The position numbers and the translations under genes were made by a program. From the IMG/VR virus record IMGVR_UViG_3300042868_006792, positions 1 through 28,442 of that record: DNA of 28,442 nt. One strand, given 5' to 3'. Under the pieces are notes generated by a model, which saw only the letters and a list, made by a program, of their open reading frames with translations, made no database searches and had not been told where the DNA came from. Source of the DNA: a virus. This document shows, piece by piece, positions 1-7,252 of this stretch; within the stretch, counting starts at the first letter, position 1; every line of letters starts with the position of its first letter.

Positions 1-1
1 A

Positions 2-619
2 CCATTTGGAATTCCAAATAATTCAATACCATTCACAAATTTCCCTGGTTTCATAGATACTGTTGGAACTCAGTATGGTTTGGTTATTGGTTCATACTCG
101 GGATGTGTAACATATAGTGGTGTCTCAACAACAAATTTAGGTTATGAAATAAAAAACTATGGTAATACACTTCCAACATTTTCATCATATGATTGTGATT
201 TTTGTTTAGAATATATTTTTCCTTGTGAAGATACTCCTACAGTAACAACACCCATAATTATTGGGTATAAAAATGAATGTGGAATAATAACGATTCTACC
301 AATGCTTGTCGAATGTGAGATATCTCAACCAACATCTTCGGATTCTTTTGATGGTGAAGTTTCTGTATCAATAACAGGAGGTACCTCACCATATACCGTT
401 ACTTGGTTAAATAATGGGAATATATCACCAGCATTAAGTGGAATTGGTATTGGGTCATACACCGCAACCACAGTCGATTATTGGGGTGATTTTACCGCAA
501 CAACTGTTTGTGATGTAATTGTAGAAAAAAATTGTTCATTTAACGCAACCATTGTGGAACAAGATATTAATGATTGTTTACCAACCGCTATGTCCGGATA
601 CACATTTGATTTAACATAA
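2..619 (+). CDS. Phage tail/adhesin protein with a SprB-like repeat (5' partial)
   Basis: The reading frame is open from the left edge with no stop, so the true start lies outside the window. The first in-window initiator, a TTG at 80, need not be real. The visible ~205 residues are rich in Thr, Ser, Gly and Cys. From about base 320 they show one SprB-like Ig-fold module: a 'CEISQP' lead-in, then 'GEVSVSITGGTSPYTVTW', a Gly-rich turn, and 'GSYTATTVD'. SprB repeats are known from the gliding adhesin of Flavobacterium and from other Bacteroidota surface proteins. In this context the protein is inferred to be a tail fibre or virion adhesin. It ends with TAA 7 nt before the next gene, in the same apparent operon. 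The module assignment is fairly sure; the role is inferred. Confidence 0.7.
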   Translation, partial: PFGIPNNSIPFTNFPGFIDTVGTQYGLVIGSYSGCVTYSGVSTTNLGYEIKNYGNTLPTFSSYDCDFCLEYIFPCEDTPTVTTPIIIGYKNECGIITILPMLVECEISQPTSSDSFDGEVSVSITGGTSPYTVTWLNNGNISPALSGIGIGSYTATTVDYWGDFTATTVCDVIVEKNCSFNATIVEQDINDCLPTAMSGYTFDLT

Positions 620-626
620 AAAATAT

Positions 627-2840
627 ATGCCAGCAACATTTTCAGCATCAACCTGTATATCATCAAATAACACTTCACCGGGTCCATTTAACATTTATTT
701 GGATAGCGATTACACATCTACACCATTTTCTTCAGCAACTCTTTCACAATTAACAAATTGTCCATTTGTTATTGTTGTACCAACAGGAACAACTAGTTTA
801 GGGTTTAAAGACACCCTTTTAGATTTTTGTTTTGAAACAACAATTCAAGATAATAACATCTGTAGTAATTGTAATTTAGGATTATCTAATTATTCTTCAT
901 CAACAATAACGCAATTGTCTTGTGGTATTTTGACAGGGACTTGTCAAAATATTAATGATTATGTAATAAATTGGTATGGACCTAATGATACAACAACATT
1001 AGAATTTACATCAGGCGCCGGTAGTTTTCTTACTCCAAATATGATTCCACATCCTTTCACAGGTATTAACTCAAGACCTCTACCAGAAGGTGTTTATACA
1101 CCGGTTATATCAAAGATTAAATTAAGTGGTATAACATTTTCAAATACAGGTGGTACAGGTAGTGTATTATTTAGCGGAAATTGTCTACCTTCAACAACTA
1201 TACTACCATTAACGTGCAGCAATCAAACTAACCCTTCTACTGTTTTACCATATTCCGCATATAAACATTATGTTTCATATGAATTTCTTAATGGAGACGT
1301 ACCAACACCGATTAATTTAACTTATAAAGTATCGGCGTCCACTCAATTTTTTGCTTGGAGATTTAGGGGGACCGATAACCCCGATAGAATCCAAATAAAG
1401 TTTAGTGGTGCATCATATGGGTCTAATAAACTTGGGTTAGAAGATTTTTTTATAGGGAATAATGGTATAACAAGTAATTTAAACCCAACGGTATTTCCTA
1501 AATCAGCTCAAACGCTAGGTTATTTAACAAAATTAACTTGTCTAACAGGTTTAACTGTTAATAATAATGATAATATATTAATAACAATAACTCCAGGTAA
1601 CACTGAAACTGTTTGGGATTTATATTCGACTTGTTTAAATAGTTATAATTGTACAAGTTGTTTATTTACCAACCCATACAAAATAATTGGTTCAACTATA
1701 ACAGGTATAACAAGTAGTTGTTTTTCTCAGGTAAATTTTTCAATATCAGGAGGATGTAATCAAACAACTTATACTTCAAGTGACTTATATAAATATTATA
1801 TTAATACTAATGGATTTGGTTATCAATCCATTCAAAATATAGCACCTGCGGGTTCAGGTCTTTCCCAGTTATATGATAATCCTATCAATTATTATAGCAC
1901 AACATTTTATAATAATTCGAATGTTTGTTCAGAGGGTCCTGAGTTTGAATTAACACCTAATTGCGCAACCGACACTAATAACGTAAAATATGAAAAAACT
2001 TTTGTAAGTGGTATTGGGTCAAAAGGTATTTTTAATATAACAGGCTCATCAACAGTCATTTCCTCATACTATAATAGTTGGGTTTATCTTAAAACAAATT
2101 TTTCCGGAAGTTCTTCCTCAACTAACGCATCATATTATAGAAGGTTTAATTGTAGATTTCCAGGACCCACAACATCTAATAATTGTATAGAGAATGTTTC
2201 ATATCAAAATTATTATTTTCACCCATCATCAACTGTTTCAACAGGATTAACAAGTAGTGGCAGTTATTATTTTAGAATAACCGCCGAAACTATATCTAAC
2301 AATTTTACTGCATTAACGTCTTGTGATATTAATTGCCTTACTAAAAGTGATGCTTATGTTAGTCTAATTAATAATAGTTCAACAGGGGTAACATCTGATT
2401 TTAATAGAGAGTTTATATATAGTTCTAACACATTAAATTTTGGAGTTTATTATACAAACCCATTTTATGGTTGTTATTCAATGAATCAAAGCGTTCAAAC
2501 CCAAACCTTAAACACAATTGGAGCTAAATTAGAAACTAATCAATGGACGACAAACACAATACCATATTCCGGGATAAGTAATACATTAATACCATCATTA
2601 TCCGGTACAGTATGTAATTATAATTTATCCGGAGCAACAAGTTCAATTTACAATAATTTTTATAATATTAATATGTTATATTATTACTATATTGTAAAAC
2701 CAACACTTACCGATTTTGAAATATGGTCAGCACCTATTATCTCTTATAGTGCCAATACTAACCAAAACGACGCAATTTTAGCATACAGATATTCAGGTGG
2801 AAATGTTACATATTCATCATCAACATATATAATCGGATAA
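627..2840 (+). CDS. Large Ser/Thr/Asn/Tyr-rich putative tail fibre protein (737 aa)
   Basis: This is an unrecognised virion-type protein, very rich in Ser, Thr, Asn, Tyr and Gly, with scattered Cys and no enzyme motif. Residues ~1-75 form a module shared with the next gene: 'TSPGPFNIYLD', then 'LSQL', then a hydrophobic strand and 'VPTGTTS'. The rest looks like beta-rich repeats without a named family, including 'CSNCN', 'CTSCLF' and several 'SGG/TGG' turns. ATG at 627 follows the upstream stop by 7 nt. The sequence before it is A-rich with no Shine-Dalgarno, as is usual in Bacteroidota. The next gene starts 2 nt after the stop. There is no signal peptide or membrane segment. Tail fibre or tail-surface protein is inferred from composition and neighbours. 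Confidence 0.72.
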   Translation: MPATFSASTCISSNNTSPGPFNIYLDSDYTSTPFSSATLSQLTNCPFVIVVPTGTTSLGFKDTLLDFCFETTIQDNNICSNCNLGLSNYSSSTITQLSCGILTGTCQNINDYVINWYGPNDTTTLEFTSGAGSFLTPNMIPHPFTGINSRPLPEGVYTPVISKIKLSGITFSNTGGTGSVLFSGNCLPSTTILPLTCSNQTNPSTVLPYSAYKHYVSYEFLNGDVPTPINLTYKVSASTQFFAWRFRGTDNPDRIQIKFSGASYGSNKLGLEDFFIGNNGITSNLNPTVFPKSAQTLGYLTKLTCLTGLTVNNNDNILITITPGNTETVWDLYSTCLNSYNCTSCLFTNPYKIIGSTITGITSSCFSQVNFSISGGCNQTTYTSSDLYKYYINTNGFGYQSIQNIAPAGSGLSQLYDNPINYYSTTFYNNSNVCSEGPEFELTPNCATDTNNVKYEKTFVSGIGSKGIFNITGSSTVISSYYNSWVYLKTNFSGSSSSTNASYYRRFNCRFPGPTTSNNCIENVSYQNYYFHPSSTVSTGLTSSGSYYFRITAETISNNFTALTSCDINCLTKSDAYVSLINNSSTGVTSDFNREFIYSSNTLNFGVYYTNPFYGCYSMNQSVQTQTLNTIGAKLETNQWTTNTIPYSGISNTLIPSLSGTVCNYNLSGATSSIYNNFYNINMLYYYYIVKPTLTDFEIWSAPIISYSANTNQNDAILAYRYSGGNVTYSSSTYIIG

Positions 2841-2842
2841 TT

Positions 2843-4132
2843 ATGAGTAAATATTATACAATAACACTATCAGCCGGGACAACATCTCCAGGTCCTTACA
2901 CAATTTATCTTAATCAAACCCCACCGGCAGTAATCCCACCAAGATATCCATCAGGGGGTTTAGCGGAAAATATATCATTAAGTACACTATTAGCAGGTAT
3001 AACAATTGAGGTACCGGATAACACTACATCCATTATTGTTTATAACACATATTGTGGAAATTCCTTGTTCTTAATACCACCTGTAACAATAACATATTCC
3101 GATTTTTGTTTAACAATACAACCAAATAGAAGAACTTTCGCAACAATTATACATTTTACTTATAGTAGTTTAGATTCAAATAATAAACCAATTTGGTTGG
3201 GTGATGATTCACCTCAATCATCAATTAATTGGGTAAATGGTCAATGGTTATTATCACCGGATGTTTACGGTAACACAATATTTTCAACATCTCAAATAAA
3301 TACAACAACAACATACCCTACTAATTGGAATTCAGCAAATACTAATGAACTTAACCCTATTGCAATATCATCAATTGAGATAAATGAAGGTAGTTGTGGT
3401 CCAACTAGAAAACAATTACCACCTGTAAGTGTTAATCAACCAACTTGTTTATGTGATGGTAGTATTACATTTAATATTACATTAGACAACCCACCATTTA
3501 ATTATTCTATTGATAACGGTGTGACTTATTATTCATTCCCAATTTTTACAGACCTTTGTAGTGGAATATATAATCTATCAGTAGTTGATTCATTAGGGGA
3601 CACATATTCAAGTTCAGTAACTTTAGATAAACCTATACAAACAACAACATATAGTTTGTCACTTTTGACAACTAACACAACACCTGTTAATAATAACATT
3701 TCATTAGTTAATTCTTATGAAACAACAGTTATTGTGAACCCACCTTTACCTGATGGTACAACAATAACATTTGATATTATACATAACAATAGTTTCTATT
3801 CTTCACCAAATAGTGGAACATCAATATTAACAACATCAACAGTATTATCTAAAAATAGCACAACAATACCATTAAGTAATACTTCAAATTACACTAACGA
3901 ATCCGTTAACACAATAACAAATTGTCAAAAAGAATATGTTTACCAATCAAATGTTGACGATGTTTGGAATTCATTAACAATCACTAATAGTGACTCAATA
4001 ACAATTAGTACAACATCAAGAGTTGATAAAACAACTTCAGGTGAATGTGTTGTTGGATATAGTACGGATAGTTACTCAATTAGTAATCCTGTTATTAATG
4101 GATGTGATTGTTGTACAATAAAAATTAATTAA
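2843..4132 (+). CDS. Putative tail fibre/adhesin protein with SprB-like repeat (429 aa)
   Basis: The N-terminal ~80 residues are a paralogue of the N-terminus of the preceding protein: 'TSPGPYTIYLN', 'LSTL', 'GITIEVPDNTTS'. Around residues 195-265 there is a SprB-like module: 'VNQPTCLCDGSITFNITL', 'PPFNYSIDNG', 'LCSGIYNLSVVDSLG'. The C-terminal part is Thr/Ser/Asn-rich and ends with a Cys cluster 'GCDCCTIKIN'. It sits 2 nt after the preceding stop and is followed by a 27-nt gap. It probably acts at the tail surface with the proteins around it. The shared N-terminus may be a common docking domain on the tail, but that is inference. Confidence 0.72.
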   Translation: MSKYYTITLSAGTTSPGPYTIYLNQTPPAVIPPRYPSGGLAENISLSTLLAGITIEVPDNTTSIIVYNTYCGNSLFLIPPVTITYSDFCLTIQPNRRTFATIIHFTYSSLDSNNKPIWLGDDSPQSSINWVNGQWLLSPDVYGNTIFSTSQINTTTTYPTNWNSANTNELNPIAISSIEINEGSCGPTRKQLPPVSVNQPTCLCDGSITFNITLDNPPFNYSIDNGVTYYSFPIFTDLCSGIYNLSVVDSLGDTYSSSVTLDKPIQTTTYSLSLLTTNTTPVNNNISLVNSYETTVIVNPPLPDGTTITFDIIHNNSFYSSPNSGTSILTTSTVLSKNSTTIPLSNTSNYTNESVNTITNCQKEYVYQSNVDDVWNSLTITNSDSITISTTSRVDKTTSGECVVGYSTDSYSISNPVINGCDCCTIKIN

Positions 4133-4159
4133 TAATAAAACACAGAATATTTATAAAGT

Positions 4160-6598
4160 ATGGCATATATAGTTAAAAATACATCAGCATTAATTAATAC
4201 AAGATTAACCGACACGGCTAGACTAAAACTATCTCAAGGTAATTTTAATATTTCATATTTCCAAATAGGTGATAGTGAAATTTCGTATAATACATTAACC
4301 GGAACATCTTACAATCAAACAAGTAATAATATACTAGAACCTAACTTTAATTCTCAAAATTCTGCTCAAGGTCAAACTAATAAACAAAATGTTAAATACC
4401 CTATTTATGTTAGCCAAAAGAACAATAGTACATACGGTATACCATTTTCAGACCCAGCAGTTTCTCCGATATACAATAGAGCAACAATGAGAGGATTTTT
4501 TAGTGGTAATTCCTCTAACTTATCACAAACTTGGAGTGCATATACAGACACTGATTATGTTATTAATTCTAATTATGTTGTAGATATTTCAACATTTACA
4601 GGTGGAACAAAAATTAAAATAATTTATTCCGGATGTAACATTAATATCGTTAGATTACCTGTTAAAGGAGATTTAATTACTATTTTTTATGATGGTAACA
4701 CAACTTCTTGTGGTACCGGTCCAATTTCTGTAACACCAACTTCAACACCAACTCCAACACCAACACCATCATATGATGCCTGTGCATTACCACTACCAAC
4801 ACCAACACCATCAGCCAGTTGTTGTGTAACAACACCTACAGGATGTACACCAACACCTGTTATTAACACATTTTCAAATGTTGAAAGTTGTTATAATATT
4901 TTAACCTATAAAATTATTGATGTTTGTTTAGATGTTATAACATTAGATAGAGTAACACCTAATTATTCATACATTCTATCAGGATGCTCATATGTTAGAA
5001 CATTAGTGTACCCACCAAATATGTCTAGTTTATATGATAGTATATCACCAACACCTCATTGGAATCCGGATGTAATTAATTTTGAATCTATATGTAACAC
5101 AGATGAATTTGACGTTAAAGTTTGGAATATGAATATTCCTTGGACTGAAAACCCAGCAGGATTAATTTCTAGTGTGGCACAAGATTACAAATCATTTGGG
5201 TCTAAATCATATATAGGAACTAAAGAATATTTAGGTTATATGACAGACGAGGGACAAACTTTTGTTGATGTAAGCGGCAATACTGAAGACTCTGTTTATT
5301 ACTATAATTCATTTAATAATAAAATTGTTGTTACACCTAAAGAACAAAAAGCTATTGCAATAATTCACTATACAAATAATACTATTGATTTTTTCTATGG
5401 TGAAAAATTCGCACTTGAACAACCTATTGCCGGAACAAACCCAATTGATGTCACAGGAGACGCAAGAAATTTCAAATTACATTTACCTTGGCTAATGTGG
5501 CATAAAAACCCTTATTCTTGTTCTAGTTGTGTTGGTGAAACATTCTATGTTTATCCTCCTGAAAATTTACTTAAAATAGATGTTAATACTTTATTTAAAC
5601 CACACTACATCAAATCTACTAAAAATAGTGATATGAATATGCCAGGTATTCGTTATTATATGTTATGGGACTCAAACCCTAACGCTATTGATGGTAGACC
5701 TAATAGAGTTGGTAAAGTATTTCCTGACCAAAAAATAATTATAATTGATGATGAGGAATTAGTTGCGGCATTATCATATAAATCAAACCGTAATTGGACT
5801 TTACCAGCAGCAACCACATCATTAATTGTTCCAAATACTTGTAATACAGAACAATCATCATCATTAGGTGTATTAAGTGGAACTAACCAAACAATGTATG
5901 TTAGTTATTTATTAACAAACACATCATCAGGAGCAACAAATTCACTACATTGTAACTACTATTCAACCATTGTAGGTCCAAACGTAGATTGTGGAACACC
6001 GGGTAGTCAAAATGTTGCCGTTAGATTTGGTGGAGAATTTAATTGTTTAAATCAAATTACTAATAACACACTTTTTAATGGTTTTGTGGCGAATAAATTT
6101 CAAATAATTTGTCAACTAGTTGAAGATGGTGGAAGACCCGAATCCAATGGATGGAAAATAATTGATTTTACTAGTCAACTAAGTGCTACAACAATAAACG
6201 GATTTTTAACTCAAAGTGGATTAACAAACAATACATTTGTTATTACAAGTGACTTATATAACCCATCAATATCAAACCAATACAATTTAAATAATTATAT
6301 TTCCTTACCAAGTATTGGTCAAACAGGTCAAACTCTTAATTTTGGAGACGAATATTACTTTTATGGAACATTAGAAACTGATATTCAAGCAACCATTTAT
6401 GAAATGAGATATAAAATAAATCTTGGTCAAGCAGAATTCCAAAATTCATCAAACCCAAGTTGGTCTCAAGGTCTTCCTCCATATATTTCAGAAATTGGTC
6501 TTTACGATAACGAAATGAATCTTATGATTGTATCAAAGCTACAATCTCCTGTTCAAAGACAGGGTATTCAACAGTTTTTAGTAAAATTTGATTTTTAA
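4160..6598 (+). CDS. Tail/baseplate-associated protein with Pro-Thr tract (812 aa)
   Basis: The N-terminus ('LTDTARLKLSQGNFNISYFQIGDSEI' region, residues ~10-45) resembles the start of phage tail-collar fibre proteins, which read roughly 'T..G...LA......I...AFGDG'. The C-terminus (about residues 770-812) has 'PPYISEIGLYDNEMNLMIV', the 'EIGLYD' element also common in tail fibre proteins. Between them, residues ~192-234 are a low-complexity Pro-Thr tract interspersed with Cys pairs. The segment from ~300 to 560 looks globular and conserved ('LPWLMWHK', 'GKVFPDQKIIIIDDEEL', 'YKSNRNWTLP'). This suggests a conserved virion protein into which a Pro-Thr linker has been inserted. An 'ATATTTATA' element precedes the ATG. 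The resolvase gene starts 3 nt after the stop. Tail role fairly likely; exact position in the virion unknown. Confidence 0.75.
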   Translation: MAYIVKNTSALINTRLTDTARLKLSQGNFNISYFQIGDSEISYNTLTGTSYNQTSNNILEPNFNSQNSAQGQTNKQNVKYPIYVSQKNNSTYGIPFSDPAVSPIYNRATMRGFFSGNSSNLSQTWSAYTDTDYVINSNYVVDISTFTGGTKIKIIYSGCNINIVRLPVKGDLITIFYDGNTTSCGTGPISVTPTSTPTPTPTPSYDACALPLPTPTPSASCCVTTPTGCTPTPVINTFSNVESCYNILTYKIIDVCLDVITLDRVTPNYSYILSGCSYVRTLVYPPNMSSLYDSISPTPHWNPDVINFESICNTDEFDVKVWNMNIPWTENPAGLISSVAQDYKSFGSKSYIGTKEYLGYMTDEGQTFVDVSGNTEDSVYYYNSFNNKIVVTPKEQKAIAIIHYTNNTIDFFYGEKFALEQPIAGTNPIDVTGDARNFKLHLPWLMWHKNPYSCSSCVGETFYVYPPENLLKIDVNTLFKPHYIKSTKNSDMNMPGIRYYMLWDSNPNAIDGRPNRVGKVFPDQKIIIIDDEELVAALSYKSNRNWTLPAATTSLIVPNTCNTEQSSSLGVLSGTNQTMYVSYLLTNTSSGATNSLHCNYYSTIVGPNVDCGTPGSQNVAVRFGGEFNCLNQITNNTLFNGFVANKFQIICQLVEDGGRPESNGWKIIDFTSQLSATTINGFLTQSGLTNNTFVITSDLYNPSISNQYNLNNYISLPSIGQTGQTLNFGDEYYFYGTLETDIQATIYEMRYKINLGQAEFQNSSNPSWSQGLPPYISEIGLYDNEMNLMIVSKLQSPVQRQGIQQFLVKFDF
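4733..4861 (+). repeat. Pro-Thr coding low-complexity tract in the 812-aa tail gene
   Basis: ACA-CCA/ACT-CCA hexanucleotide runs encode alternating Thr-Pro at about residues 192-204, then shorter Pro-Thr runs separated by Cys-containing spacers up to about residue 234. Part of it (4747-4768) is identical, inverted, to 8630-8651 in the 1184-aa gene. Such tracts commonly act as stiff linkers and are prone to slippage. Confidence 0.85.
4747..4768 (+). repeat. 22-bp inverted repeat, left copy
   Basis: Read on the plus strand, this 22-bp sequence equals the reverse complement of 8630-8651. Both copies are read in the same codon phase (CCA ACT CCA ACA CCA ACA CCA) by their own genes, which lie on opposite strands. 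The identity is seen directly; any role in inversion is inference. Confidence 0.8.
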
Positions 6599-6601
6599 CC
6601 T

Positions 6602-7201
6602 ATGAAAAAAACATTAAAAGAAAGCCCTAAAGTTTTAGGGCTTGATGTTTCTACCAAAACAATTGGTTGGGCATTATTTGACATACAAAGTAGAGAATTA
6701 TTAGAACTAACCCACGTATCTCCAACACCAAAACCAAAGGAAGATAACAAAATAAAAGAATTACTCCTTAAAGGCGAAATCTTTAGAACTAAACTTTTAG
6801 AATATAAAGATATGGGGATTAGTAAAGTTATCATTGAGGAACCTCTATTAAACTCAAATAACGTTTATACAGTCCAAACATTGTTAAGGTTTAATACTTT
6901 GGTCACAAAAGAAATTTACGACGTTTTAGGGATAGTTCCTGACTTCATATCAACATATAACTCTCGTAAGTTTGCCTTCCCTGAATTAGTTAAAGAAAAC
7001 GACAAGGGTAAGTTTGTTTTATTTGGTGGTCTACCAAAAGACATTGATAAAAAACTAATCATTTGGGATTTAATCGCAAAAAAAGAACCTCAAATAACTT
7101 GGCAATACACAAGAAACAATACCCTCAAAAAAGAGAACTTCGACCAAACAGACGCTTATTGTTGTGTTTTAGGTCATATGAGACAAGAAAATATTTGGTA
7201 A
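6602..7201 (+). CDS. RuvC-like Holliday junction resolvase / crossover junction endonuclease
   Basis: This 199-aa protein has the RuvC-type RNase H-fold layout. The first strand is 'KVLGLDVSTKTIGWALFD' with the catalytic Asp at residue 15. The second acidic site is 'VIIEEP' (Glu79/Glu80). A C-terminal helix 'DQTDAYCCVLGH' carries Asp181 and Asp184, matching the D-x-x-D-A pattern that ends RuvC family active sites. All four expected carboxylates are present, so it is probably active as a Mg2+-dependent nuclease on branched DNA. In phages such enzymes resolve recombination and replication intermediates before packaging. It is the last gene of the plus-strand cluster, 3 nt after the tail gene and directly before a terminator, so it is probably expressed late with the tail genes. 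Confidence 0.87.
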   Translation: MKKTLKESPKVLGLDVSTKTIGWALFDIQSRELLELTHVSPTPKPKEDNKIKELLLKGEIFRTKLLEYKDMGISKVIIEEPLLNSNNVYTVQTLLRFNTLVTKEIYDVLGIVPDFISTYNSRKFAFPELVKENDKGKFVLFGGLPKDIDKKLIIWDLIAKKEPQITWQYTRNNTLKKENFDQTDAYCCVLGHMRQENIW

Positions 7202-7202
7202 T

Positions 7203-7232
7203 AAAAAACCCCTCTTAACGGAGGGGTTTTTT
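7203..7232. terminator. Bidirectional intrinsic terminator between convergent clusters
   Basis: A perfect stem of six A, CCCC and TC pairs with GA, GGGG and six T around a 6-nt loop (TTAACG at 7215-7220). It has a U-tract in both reading directions. It begins 2 nt after the resolvase stop and lies 20 nt from the stop of the convergent 1184-aa gene, so it can end transcription from both sides. Confidence 0.93.
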
Positions 7233-7252
7233 ATTTCTTACATCTTAAAGTC

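Noticed and set aside
4687-4869. Gly/Val-rich frame on the minus strand
   Set aside because: Antisense of the Pro-Thr tract in the 812-aa gene, with no independent support.
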